From: Holacanthus passer
Taxonomy: Eukaryota > Chordata > Actinopteri > Pomacanthidae
Assembly (NCBI GenBank): GCA_025331565.1
Contig: JAFREQ010000068.1
Location: 682,001-746,000 of the forward strand
DNA length: 64,000 nt
Direction of reading: 5' to 3'
Shown: positions 50,801 to 57,690 of the stretch, piece after piece
Position numbering within the stretch: the stretch's first letter is position 1
Layout: each line of letters opens with the position of its first letter
Translations under genes and position numbers: made by a program
Notes under the pieces: model-generated
Seen by the model: the letters and a program-made list of their open reading frames with translations, nothing else
Databases searched by the model: none
Told to the model about the DNA's origin: nothing

Positions 50801-53800
50801 CAAACCAATCAGTGCTGATGACCTTGGATCATCTGGTCTGGAAAGGAGACAGCAGCGGGGAGCAGCCAGGGAGTTGGTGTATCTGTGTAGTATCACCCAT
50901 TCAAATGAGGGCTCTTTTCTGCCCGGGCACATGGAGATGTACTTTGCTGATAAAGTTATGCCAAATTGGCAGGTCGTGGCAACCTTGGGTGATTTGTTTC
51001 CCAGGCTCCCGTCGGGTGTGTGTGGGGGGAATCGTCTTTTTTCTCATCAGGCATTGACAGAGCGCTCAGAGGACAAACAACACCCCAGAGATACAGCCCA
51101 CAGTGTCTGAAGGGCGTCCAGCAGGCAGAGATGGTTTCTGCATGACAGTCTGCATTTCCAATGAGGACATTTCCTGACGGAGCCGCGTTCTGCTCCAAAG
51201 AGCCACATTCTCAAGTCGTGTGTCTGCTGAACAAGCAATTGTTGGTCAATGTAAAGAAAACTTCTAGTAATAATGACAGTGATGCAAGAAGACAGTTGGT
51301 TGGTTTGTTGCCAAGTAATGAAAAAAAGACACACAGGAGCTTCTGTCAGCGCCTGGTGTAAAACGTTAAAGAAGAGCAGAGACAAGCAGGTGATTAATCA
51401 ATTAGTCAACTGACAATTCTTTGATGGTTTTTGTGTCTCAAACATGAATATTTTCTAGTTTTTGTCTTCGTCATGTTCGGAGATGGACGGCAGAGGCTCA
51501 GCTCTGTTCTTCTCTGTTCGTTCAGTCTCTCTCTTTCTCTCTGGATTACTGTCTCTTCTGATTACAATCATTTCAACTCACAGGACATAATGTGCAACAT
51601 CATGTACATAATCACTGAACAGGTTGATTTAACCATGTACACTTACCAGTTGCAAGCTCTAAAAAAATCTCCATACAAATGAAGCAACTATTATTTTAAC
51701 CAAAGAACCAGCATCTGTCAGGATGTATTATGGCAGAGGAGCAATAAAAAAAAACTTACTGAACCAATCCCATCCATCAGAGTAAGAAGAGACGCAACAA
51801 CTCGTTTCTCCACCTCGTTCTGTGCTCCCTCTCTCTTTGGGCACAAAGCATCGAGCTCATCAATAAAGATTATCGCAGGTTGTCTGTAAATCAAGTGAAG
51901 ATGTGAGAAATGTGAGACAAAGACTCGCTCACACAATGTTTATAAAATGATCTGATCGTTAGAACCAAAATCACAACCTAATGATGACACACTGCATGAG
52001 TGTTAAATCATAAATCAAATTTTGTTAGTTTTGTTTTATCAAATGTGCTTGGGGCTTGATTTTCAGACAGTAAGCACATATTTTTAACTGCACTGTCATG
52101 TGTACTGTGAGTGTTTTTTATTGCACAAAATGAACAGAATTTAACGAATATTTATTACAAATAAAAAATAAATGAGCAAATGAACAGACAGAGGGCAACA
52201 AAAAGAAAACTTTGTATGTTTTGCACACTGAGAAAGAAAGGTTTCAGTGTCATATTAAGACGGTGGTGATGATGGTAATTTATGGGCAGCTGGATTAATT
52301 CAAGTTTACCTCTGAGATGCTTCAGTGAATATCTGCCTCAGCCTCGCTTCTGTTTCACCGTAGAATCTGCAAAGAAATAAAACAACATATCTCTTGAAGT
52401 AAATGAAACTACTCTGCTATTTTACTATTTAATTACGACTTCAGACACGTTCAGAGTGATGTGCATCATAATACTGCTGACTATACATTATACTGGGACA
52501 GAAAAGTGATGTCATGTGATCATACTTGCTCATGATTTCTGGGCCGTTGATCACCGTCATGTGAGCTCCAACCTCATTGGCTATGGCTCGTCCAATCATA
52601 GTCTTCCCTGTGCCCGGGGGACCATACAGAAGTACTCCTCGTGGAGGCGGGATCCCTGCAGAGTAAACAGCCTGCGACTGAGACCTGGTTTACAAAAAAA
52701 TGTGAGCATGTGGAATGACACTGTACTATCTGACCTACCATAGTTGGAAAACAGCTCAGGGTGTTTCAGGGGAAGCTCAATGGTTTCTCTGATGACATCC
52801 AACTGGCTACTGAGCCCACCAATCATGCTGTATGTGACCTTTGACCTTTTAGCCTCTGCATCTGGCTCCCCCTGTCCTGCTCTGTCTCTGAAACTGACTT
52901 TAGTGGAGCAGGAGAGGCAGTAGAAGGTGTCAGTGCTCTGTGCACCACCAGGGGGAGCTGTGAGGATTTTCTCTGCCTGCTCTGAGCTGAGTGAGCTCTC
53001 CAGACTGACAGAATCTTCTGCTGACCCTGCAGGAGGATTCTGGGAGTTGTAGGAAGGGGTGCAGGGAGCAGGAGGCGAGGAGAGAGATGGGAGGTTGGCT
53101 GGTCGGCGTGGGGTGCTGGCTGCAGGCCCGGGCTCTCCAGGCGTGCTCGGTGTCCCGTCATCCACAGTGAGCAGGCTGAGCTGCAGGGAGAGGTCAGCTG
53201 ACGTGGAGTCCAGCCCAGAGTTCATCACTGAGGACTCCTCCGTGTCAGGGCCCAGTCCTGGGGAGGAGCTGGTCTGTGGAGGGTGACACCATCTTCCCCT
53301 CTAATGGACTCGACCCGGAGACTGCACGACCGGCCAAAGTACGTCAGGGAGATGACATTTCCTGGCAAAATGATGTTCCCAACTGGCACAAGACAGACAA
53401 AACAGTAGAGTCATTCCACCAAAGGAAACAGGGCAGACTGGACAGTAATGAGACAGAACATAAACAGCCAATGGTATTCTTCAATGCCAAACGGTACACT
53501 AAGTAAGCTGCACTTACTTTGTATTTTCTTATGATCAGTTAGATTAACTGGCATTTAAGCTTCACATTGCATTTCAGTACAGTTTAGAGCCTGAAAATAG
53601 TGCAGCTTTTCTAACTGTTCTATCCAGAATTCAAAATCGAAGGATATTCCCACTTCTACTCTAAAAGTGCTTTCTACTGTTGCCCCATTAAACATGCAAC
53701 AGTGTGGAGAAGTGACTGACTTACCCAGAGACCTCAGAAAGAAGTTCTTGAACTCATCCGTCTTTACTGTGTCATCTTTTGACCTGAATGAAAGTTATAG

Positions 53801-56643
53801 GTACATGAGAATCAATGACACAGAATTAGCAATGTTTTAAAGCTATCACATATAGGTTATATAGTTATACATAGGTTATATCATTTTCTAAATCATGTAC
53901 TTTGTCAAGATGGCGCCTTGGCACCTTGTGCTCATTGTTTTGTCTTGCTTGGTTTGTAAATTCAGTTTTCTCAGTGGTACCTCGAGCTCTTTCACTTTCA
54001 CTTTCACCCAGGACCTCAAGTGAGAGTTGATGTTCAGCTCCCACTTTCTTTTATGCTTCTTGACTTGCAGTATTTGCTTTTTGGCTTTTATTATATTTTT
54101 GTACTTCCTATGTTATGTTTCTATGCTATGTTTCATCAAAACATCAAGGCAGAATCCTCATATGTGAATCTGGCAATAAACTGATTCTGACTCTGAGTGA
54201 TGAAATAAGAGCAATACATATATCATAACAAGTTACATTAGAAAATAAATGCTGTTGATAAAGATTATTACAAAAAATACATTACATGGATAAATAAAAT
54301 GTAGACAGTATACTAATTATTGATCATTTATATGTTTGGCACTTGAGCTGCAGTTGTGTGATGTGACCAGCAGATGGCAGTATTTACCTGAGAAACTCAA
54401 CATGAAGGAGCCCCCAAACCTCTGAACCAGTGAGATATAAACTTAATGTTGATTCTCCAGACTTTTATCACATATAACTCCATCAGCTATTTGTATAAGA
54501 ATTCAAAAATTCAACTGTAGATGCTTATGAAAAAAAATTTATAAGGAAAATCGTGTTTTATCTTACTAATAGTTCAGTTTTATGATGTCCCTAAAAAAGT
54601 GACACAATGAAATAAATATGTAATAGATGCACAGTAATTGTACCTTCGAAATATTAGAAACACCCTTCATCACAAACCTTCAGACTTGAAAATAAACTTG
54701 AATCAACACCTTTTTAGCAATTTCAACAAAAACTGAACATTATAACTTTCTTTGAATTTATCGCGTTTATCACAGGACCGTTGTGTTAGATGCTATTAGC
54801 TTTGGTTGCTTAGTAAAATAGCAACTATAATCTAGTATAATATGAAGTGTAATGACTCAGCTCCAGTCAGTGAGAACCAGATGAAGGTTACCTGTTTGAG
54901 AGAACCACCTCCTCGGCCTGGAGCACAGGACCTGTTAGTGGGTGCAGCATCACCTCGTCCCCTGACTTCACTCTGAGGTTGTTCAGGGCACATTTCTGAA
55001 GACCAACTTTTCCACCAGGAAAGGTGGCAACCGGCCATCCTAAGCACACCTGTATGACAGAGGAAACAGACTAAAGGTCAGAAAGGTGGCATCCTGAGAA
55101 ACCATCCATCAACTAAAGATTCAAGGACAGTAACAGGGTTTTAAAAATAACAAAATATCTGACATCCAATGAGAAGAGACAATGACACCTCTTGTCCTGT
55201 GGGACTCGTCAGTAGAACTGGTCTCCCAATGCAAACGCTGACTGACTTCATTGAATTGATGCTTAGCTGGGCTAAAGTTGATCTGCAGCTTTTGGGAGTT
55301 TTGTCTTCAGCTGTGAGGAAAACAAACAAAAATATGAAATCAGAATGTCAAAGAGATGTCAAATAAAAGTTTCACATTTAGATTTCACAAGAAAATACTT
55401 TTAAATAAAAGTATTTGCATAAATGTTTTTAGGTATCAGGCTAAGTTCTTTGTACACCAACAAGTAGGTCAAACTAAAGCATCTCATTTTACGATCAATG
55501 AATGTAAAGTTTTAAGATGTTAACTTTTCCACAGGTGTGAAAGGAAACGATTTGAAACAAACCACTTTCCCAATTTTACAAAACAGCTAGACAACAACAT
55601 ATCAAGGCTACCAAACAGCTGCTGTCTCTATAATGGCAGAGAGAATGAAAGGTTTTACAGGCATTTCATTGTTTGCGAAATGTTTTGTAAGTAAATGCTT
55701 TCATAGAAAAATCACAGTTAGATAGTGGATGAACTGGTTCATACAGCTTTAGAGGATACAGTCACATTTTTTAAGTCTTAAAACAACAGTCCGGTGCCCA
55801 TATGCACACTGAATGTGCTTTTTGCTTGCTGTAATCATTCCTCATGTTAAAACTGGCCATTGAGATATATTTTCTTGGAGTGCATCTAATGTGAGTGAAA
55901 GAGGACAAAATCCACAGTCCTTTTTCTGAGAAAAAAAACACATATTAAAGTGTAGCTGAAGCTAAATTTGAGGCTCCCAGGAGTCTGAATTTGTCAAATC
56001 AAGCAGACGTATCTTCTAAAGTTAAAGTCTTTTTGGTATAAAATCTCCTCTTTGTCATTTCCTCCGACAGTTTCTTTGCTGAGCTGCAGTGAAGAAAAAA
56101 TGACACTGAGAGGGAATTTCATTATAAAAACACTGTAACTTTGGAAAATATCCACATGATTTGTCTGTCAGATAATAAGAAAGAACATCCTCCAACAGTC
56201 TCAAAGCTGAAAAACTCTTCAGCTCCACTATTTCATTTTAACCCAATCAGCTTCAGCACAGAGACAAAACTATGACAGATGTCTCTGTGGCTGTCTGACA
56301 GACAGAAACAGCACAGGTGGGAGAGTCAGATCAGCATCCAACAGCATCACTGATGAAACACGGACCATCCATCCACATCCTCCATCTCCACACTGCAGAC
56401 TGGTTCATGTGCTGAAAACATCTGCTCAACTTACACCTGATCCACCTGTTAAACTTCATGCACTGAAGTCTTACCCTTTTCAATGAAATCGATGACAGTG
56501 AACGAGTTTAAACTTTTGCAGCTTCCTCCTTCATGGCCGGATGTTTGCAGGCTGGAGGAGTCATTTGAAGACTCTTTCAGTAAAAGTGAGCCATCTCCTT
56601 CACTCGCTTTTTTATACTTGTTTTTATTTTTCTTTGAAGACAT
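22379..56643 (-). CDS. afg2a: afg2a (spata5) AAA+ ATPase, 15 of its coding exons, 3' end outside window
   Basis: Type II AAA+ ATPase of the Afg2/Drg1 family. In the human complex with AFG2B, CINP and AIRIM it works in cytoplasmic maturation of pre-60S ribosomal particles (release of RSL24D1); this is family knowledge. Fifteen exons joined by phase give about 782 residues. The N-domain is residues 1 to about 190, with a poorly conserved linker to about 355. D1 has Walker A GPPGTGKT (396-403), Walker B IIFIDE (451-456), sensor-1 GATNR (499-503) and arginine fingers in RRPGR (512-516). D2 has Walker A GPPGCSKT (670-677), Walker B VFFDE (726-730) and sensor-1 ATNRP (773-777). GPPGCSKT in D2 is typical of AFG2A. 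The D2 arginine fingers and C-terminus are missing because the last exon or exons lie left of position 1. Numbering assumes one base restored in exon 5. The gene is head to head with nudt6. Confidence 0.96.
24271..24300. repeat. CA microsatellite
   Basis: 15 CA units in afg2a intron 14. Confidence 0.9.
24401..24468. repeat. GA microsatellite
   Basis: About 27 GA units plus imperfect GAGC edges, inside a 300-bp purine-rich stretch. Confidence 0.9.
24984..25011. repeat. CA microsatellite
   Basis: 14 AC units in afg2a intron 14. Confidence 0.9.
26895..26974 (-). CDS. afg2a: afg2a exon 14 (D2 Walker B)
   Basis: 80-nt exon, acceptor acttgcag, donor GGAAG|gtacgt, ending in phase 2. It encodes VFRKARAVAPSIVFFDEIDA and LASERG. 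IVFFDEID holds the D2 Walker B Asp-Glu pair. The junction with exon 13 reads ERAVRE-VFRKARAV, as in the family. Confidence 0.96.
26975..27276 (-). other. afg2a intron 13
   Basis: 302-bp GT-AG intron (gtacgt ... acttgcag); nothing else recognised. Confidence 0.75.
27277..27330 (-). CDS. afg2a: afg2a exon 13 (D2)
   Basis: 54-nt exon of 18 codons, acceptor tactttcttag, donor GAGAG|gtacgt. It encodes GPELLSKYVGESERAVRE, matching human GPELMNKYVGESERAVRE. This is the pore-loop region of D2 (KYVG). Confidence 0.96.
28163..28330 (+). repeat. Possible dispersed repeat (CCACACTGAGCCGGATAAA type)
   Basis: ccatgtccacactgagctgg, ataaatatgaaaacattttt and ccattttggcccactgtgcc follow the order of a widespread fish repeat with CCACAC and GTTTTCG-like motifs, but the copy is decayed and I cannot set its ends. 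Confidence 0.35.
29122..29157. other. Alternating purine-pyrimidine tract (possible Z-DNA)
   Basis: gtgcgcgagtgtgtgtgtgc continued by gtgcacgtgcgcgc: almost unbroken GC/GT/AC alternation over 36 bp. Confidence 0.7.
30864..31073 (-). CDS. afg2a: afg2a exon 12 (start of D2, Walker A)
   Basis: 210-nt exon of 70 whole codons, acceptor ttccttccag, donor ATTAAA|gtgagt. It encodes RWSDVGGMEEVKLKLKQAVE and WPLRHPEAF, then GIQPPKGVLLYGPPGCSKT and MIAKALANESGLNFLAIK. GPPGCSKT is the variant P-loop of the AFG2A D2 domain (Ser in the place of the usual Gly before Lys). It is nearly identical to human. Confidence 0.97.
31365..31610 (+). repeat. AAG/GTA-rich purine block
   Basis: About 245 bp built from agaagaagta-like words; degenerate trinucleotide-type simple sequence. 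Confidence 0.75.
32305..32328. repeat. CCT tract
   Basis: Eight CCT-type units. Confidence 0.85.
33028..33315 (+). repeat. Dispersed repeat copy, TAATCGATTAATCG family
   Basis: Starts with gttgattaatcagtcgatca, has the internal motifs tttgctagttttctctgtta and catcttgggctctgggaatg, and ends with ccttaatgcagctctaatca. This internal order is the same in the 59165 copy, and the 12165 copy has the same right end (gcagctctaat). It is one of the longer copies in the window. Confidence 0.7.
33518..33541. repeat. TC microsatellite
   Basis: 12 CT units, followed by a C-rich stretch. Confidence 0.88.
35927..35947. repeat. Poly-T run
   Basis: About 21 T in a row after a TTC-rich lead. Confidence 0.85.
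36109..36129. repeat. TC microsatellite
   Basis: Ten CT units. Confidence 0.85.
36946..37076 (-). repeat. Dispersed repeat fragment, TAATCGATTAATCG family
   Basis: Contains gatgcaaccaacaattactt directly followed by aatcgattaatcacagc, then ccgattattcttcttccgac and gattaattgattaagttcag. These match the GCTGCAACTAACGATTA end of a percomorph dispersed repeat with paired ATTAATCG motifs, inverted relative to the copies at 12165 and 33028. Confidence 0.65.
37095..37315 (+). mobile_element. LINE ORF2 C-terminal fragment, broken
   Basis: From 37097 the plus strand encodes WNSLPLDF, SVYTFK and, after a one-base shift, a THLFT-like motif. This order (WNSLP ... THLF) is typical of the extreme C-terminus of ORF2 in L2/Rex-type fish LINEs. 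It is followed by about 130 bp of AT-rich 3' sequence. The copy is truncated on the 5' side, frameshifted and clearly dead. It sits directly next to the dispersed repeat at 36946-37076. Confidence 0.6.
37682..37836 (-). CDS. afg2a: afg2a exon 11 (D1-D2 connector)
   Basis: 155-nt exon, acceptor cctctctctgcag, donor CCCAAG|gtagag. It encodes LHALRRALGGSRQPSDQQ, then GTVTVTLQDLQWAMSAVKPS and AMREVAIDVPK. The last part aligns with human PSAMREIAIDVPN, the linker just before D2. It stands alone between two large introns. Confidence 0.95.
40122..40171. repeat. GACA/GA tract
   Basis: gacagacacacagacagaca followed by gagagagag and another run of gaca. Confidence 0.85.
42478..42725. repeat. Degraded repeat with tatcggcc-type ends
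   Basis: Text such as ggcatatatcagccattatc at one end and tgatatcggcctcaaaaatc then cagcatcagtcaa at the other resembles a widespread fish repeat made of ATATCGG-type motifs. It is much decayed; the boundaries and class are guesses. Confidence 0.35.
43321..43347. repeat. CA microsatellite
   Basis: AC tract with one AA interruption; a second tract lies at 43436-43461. Confidence 0.87.
45088..45208 (+). repeat. Truncated percomorph dispersed repeat (AAGTCAAGTCAG family)
   Basis: The stretch aagtcaagtcagattaattt is followed by acagcccggtatcacaaatt, ctctgagtgctttacatcct, ctcaactcagagaggaaaaa and aaaccctgga. This order matches, with decay, a dispersed repeat I know from percomorph fish (TATAGCCCAATATCACAAAT, CTCAGAGGGCTTTACA, AGGAAAAACTCCC, AAACCCT). 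The 3' part is missing. Class not assigned. Confidence 0.65.
47806..47833. repeat. GT microsatellite
   Basis: About 13 GT units. Confidence 0.88.
49555..49708 (-). CDS. afg2a: afg2a exon 10 (D1 helical lid)
   Basis: 154-nt exon, acceptor atgatggcag. It encodes VGVPGAAERADILQKQL and later AHGYVGADLAAVCKEA, the C-terminal helical part of D1 (human AHGYVGADLKVLCNEA). The donor reads GCAG|gcaagt, a GC rather than GT dinucleotide. It is the only donor that keeps phase 1 into exon 11 (EAG then LHALRR); the nearby GT at 49550-49549 would shift the frame. Confidence 0.94.
50008..50109 (-). CDS. afg2a: afg2a exon 9 (D1 sensor 1 and arginine fingers)
   Basis: 102-nt exon of 34 whole codons, acceptor cgtcctcccag, donor CTGGAG|gtacgt. 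It encodes QLLVLGATNRPHALDPALR and then RPGRFDKELE. GATNR is the sensor-1 motif and RRPGR supplies the D1 arginine fingers. The intron to exon 10 is 299 bp with nothing notable. Confidence 0.96.
50110..51759 (-). other. afg2a intron 8
   Basis: 1650-bp intron (gtaagt ... cgtcctcccag). It holds a fragment of the TAATCGATTAATCG-type dispersed repeat at about 51388-51480. No other feature is supported. Confidence 0.7.
51388..51480 (+). repeat. Short fragment, TAATCGATTAATCG family
   Basis: caggtgattaatcaattagt, caactgacaattctttgatg and tctcaaacatgaatattttc match the head of the family; the rest has been lost or replaced. Confidence 0.5.
51760..51883 (-). CDS. afg2a: afg2a exon 8 (D1 Walker B)
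   Basis: 124-nt exon, acceptor gatttacag, donor GGTTCA|gtaagt. It encodes PAIIFIDELDALCPKREG, which holds the Walker B Asp-Glu pair, then EVEKRVVASLLTLMDGIGS. It is nearly identical to human over the whole exon, so this is the most conserved exon in the window. Confidence 0.97.
51884..52309 (-). other. afg2a intron 7
   Basis: 426-bp AT-rich GT-AG intron; nothing else recognised in it. Confidence 0.75.
52310..52366 (-). CDS. afg2a: afg2a exon 7 (D1)
   Basis: 57-nt exon, acceptor tttctttgcag, donor CAGAG|gtaaac. It encodes FYGETEARLRQIFTEASQ, matching human FYGETEAKLRQIFAEA. The phase joins correctly to exons 6 and 8. The intron to exon 6 is 159 bp. Confidence 0.95.
52526..52655 (-). CDS. afg2a: afg2a exon 6 (D1 Walker A)
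   Basis: 130-nt exon after an 83-bp intron (52656-52738; acceptor tttactctgcag). It encodes IPPPRGVLLYGPPGTGKT, the canonical P-loop of the first ATPase domain, then GRAIANEVGAHMTVINGPEI. The donor is AGCAA|gtatga, phase 2. The residue after the P-loop region, Gly in KTMIGRA, is Ala in human. Confidence 0.95.
52739..53382 (-). CDS. afg2a: afg2a exon 5 (end of N-domain, linker, start of D1) with apparent frameshift
   Basis: 644-nt exon, acceptor ttgtgccag, donor TATG|gtaggt. The first part encodes GNIILPGNVISLTYFGR and SIRGEDG, matching the human KIVLPGNFLYCTFYGR region. After GEDGVTL the frame runs to a TGA at 53227-53225, while the rest of the exon is open one frame over: PQTSSSPGLGPDTEESS, then ADLSLQLSLLTVDD (human LELSLQLSQLDLED), a Pro/Ser-rich linker, KVTYSMIGGLSSQLD and ELPLKHPELFSNYG at the start of D1. 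Phase arithmetic shows one base too few (or two too many). The change must lie between 53300 and 53225 and fits best about 53270-53280. A sequencing indel is the simplest cause; a true disruption cannot be ruled out. Confidence 0.88.
53383..53724 (-). other. afg2a intron 4
   Basis: 342-bp GT-AG intron with no repeat or coding signal that I can see. Confidence 0.75.
53725..53783 (-). CDS. afg2a: afg2a exon 4 (small N-domain exon)
   Basis: 59-nt exon, acceptor tttcattcag, donor CTCTGG|gtaagt. It completes an Arg codon with exon 3 and encodes SKDDTVKTDEFKNFFLRSL, aligning with the human stretch that ends CILRKLDGK just before the second half of the N-domain. Phases (2 in, 1 out) agree with both neighbours. 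Confidence 0.9.
53784..54891 (-). other. afg2a intron 3, with mobile-element remnants
   Basis: 1108-bp intron (gtaacc ... cattcag). It contains a short LINE-like remnant at about 53905-54200 and, at about 54640-54815, a block that resembles a dispersed fish repeat I recall only loosely (attagaaacacccttcat, aaactgaacattataacttt). No exon is seen in it. Confidence 0.7.
53905..54200 (+). mobile_element. Internally deleted LINE-like remnant
   Basis: The block starts with gtcaagatggcgcc, a form common at the 5' end of fish non-LTR elements. About 260 bp later it ends with tctggcaataaactgattctgactctgag, the degraded form of the AATAAA plus (CTGATT)n tail found at the 3' end of such elements. The length is far too short for a full element, so it looks like a 5'-plus-3' deletion derivative or a non-autonomous relative. 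No open reading frame. The family is not identified. Confidence 0.55.
54892..55049 (-). CDS. afg2a: afg2a exon 3 (N-domain)
   Basis: 158-nt exon, acceptor catacag, donor AACAG|gtaacc, ending in phase 2. It encodes FPGGKVGLQKCALNNL and then the stretch KSGDEVMLHPL and PVLQAEEV, a close match to the double-psi-barrel part of the AFG2A N-domain (FPGGKVGL and VLQAEE are shared with human). The intron to exon 2 (55050-55188) is only 139 bp. Confidence 0.93.
55189..55310 (-). CDS. afg2a: afg2a exon 2 (N-domain)
   Basis: The acceptor ttcctcacag precedes a 122-nt exon in phase with exon 1. It encodes AEDKTPKSCRS and then VCIGRPVLLTSP, which matches the start of the CDC48-like N-domain in human SPATA5 (VCIGRPVLLTS). 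The donor GAG|gtgtca is weak, but it is the only one that joins in frame to exon 3 (GQE then VCLGWPVATFPGGKVGL). Confidence 0.92.
55311..56474 (-). other. afg2a intron 1
   Basis: 1164-bp GT-AG intron (gtaaga ... ttcctcacag). It is AT-rich with no recognisable coding segment, RNA gene or strong repeat. Dyad-like text such as gacagatgtctctgtggctgtctgacagac near 56275 is the only local structure I noticed. Confidence 0.8.
56475..56643 (-). CDS. afg2a: afg2a exon 1 (start codon, N-terminal tail)
   Basis: The start ATG is at 56643-56641 and opens MSSKKNKNKYKK, very like the MSSKKN start of mammalian SPATA5. An upstream in-frame ATG at 56688 adds 15 residues (MFTRFLVHVGIFTIK), but the MSSKK start is preferred because it is the one shared with the family. 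The exon is a lysine- and serine-rich, probably disordered tail that ends with the short motif FTVIDFIEK. The donor is GAAAAGG|gtaaga, phase 1; 169 nt are coding. Confidence 0.9.
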
Positions 56644-57451
56644 TTTAATAGTGAAAATCCCCACGTGAACGAGGAAACGTGTAAACACGGAGCGAGGCTG
56701 TAAACTTCCTGGTTAAAGTTTAGCCCCGCCTTCTTTTACCGTAAAGCCTCGTATCTCGCGCTCAGATTTTACGACAGGTGTTTTTTTATTATTAATATTT
56801 ATTGCATCATTTCTGCTGTATTTTAGATAGGTGAAAATACGACTAACAATTGATAAAGGTTGTTTTTGATTGGAAAAATGTTAACAAGAAAAGCTTGGAA
56901 CCAATTTGCGCTTGATAAAACATTGTGCAAATTTCCATAGGTAAATCATATAATTTAAGGTTTTCTTTGTCACTATCAAAAAGGACAAGATAATTTAAAA
57001 CAAATAAAGGCAGGACAAACATTATTAAGTTAAAGTCTTAAATTCGGCATACATCTTATAGCACAAAAAGCGGCTTTTAATGTTAATTTTTGATTTCATT
57101 TAAGCTCCTTTGCGCTGAATGACATACTGAGGAGAGTGGGCAAACGAGCCGCAGCGAACAGTTAATTCATTGTACAAGTTAATATTTAATTGTTTGATTG
57201 GCATATTTATTAGCCGAATTCAACATAAGATAGTTATTATTTTTTAGCTAAAGTCGACACTGACAAATTACAGTTTAAACATTAACTAACGGAGTTGTCT
57301 AATGTGTTGTTGTCTCGCTGTTTCGTTGCTCGCTAGTCGTTGCATTACGGTCATGACGCAACTTCCGGGGCGGACTTTTACGTAACTGTGCTTCACTGTT
57401 CTCACATGTCGATTGAAAACAGAACCAATTCCACCTTTAAACGGTTGTAAT
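56644..57451. promoter_or_regulatory. Divergent promoter between afg2a and nudt6
   Basis: 808 bp separate the two start codons. On the nudt6 side, tgacgcaacttccggggcgg at 57354-57373 combines a CRE-like site, an ETS-type CTTCCGG core and a GC-box-like end. On the afg2a side, aacttcctgg at 56703-56712 (ETS-like), tagccccgcc at 56721-56730 (GC-box-like) and atctcgcgctc near 56753 lie 60-120 bp upstream of the afg2a ATG. No TATA box is placed sensibly for either gene. The two clusters flank an AT-rich middle, so each gene may have its own core promoter inside a shared region. Transcription start sites are not visible. Confidence 0.65.
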
Positions 57452-57690
57452 ATGGCTGTTTGTGCCTTCGCCCTCAGGCTCCTGCCGCTGGTCTCAGGTC
57501 GGTTTCCCGCTCGATCAGCCGTCAGGATGTTTTCACGCTCCGCGGCTCGAGCTCAGCTGCAGGCGGCGGCGGGAACAGGTGTTCTGACAGGTAAGCTGGA
57601 CCGGTTCGGTGGAGTCACGGTGAACCTGGCGGACACCGGTTTACCTGCGGACATCAGCGAGGACTCGTTCAGCAGGCTCCTGCAAGGTTG
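57310..57690. other. CpG island over nudt6 promoter and exon 1
   Basis: CpG dinucleotides are dense from about 57315 through exon 1, in contrast to the CpG-poor introns on both sides. This is usual for a housekeeping promoter. Confidence 0.7.
57452..57686 (+). CDS. nudt6: nudt6 exon 1
   Basis: The start ATG at 57452 follows an in-frame stop (TAA at 57448-57450). A second ATG at 57527 (MFSRSAARAQ) could give a shorter form without the first 25 residues. The first 40 or so residues have many Arg and Ala and no acidic residue, as in a mitochondrial presequence. The donor is CTGCAAG|gttggt, phase 1. Confidence 0.9.

Noticed and set aside
53251..53289. A 32-nt micro-intron inside exon 5
   Set aside because: It has GT and AG ends and restores frame, but is much too short for normal splicing; a missing base also restores frame and fits the homologues better.
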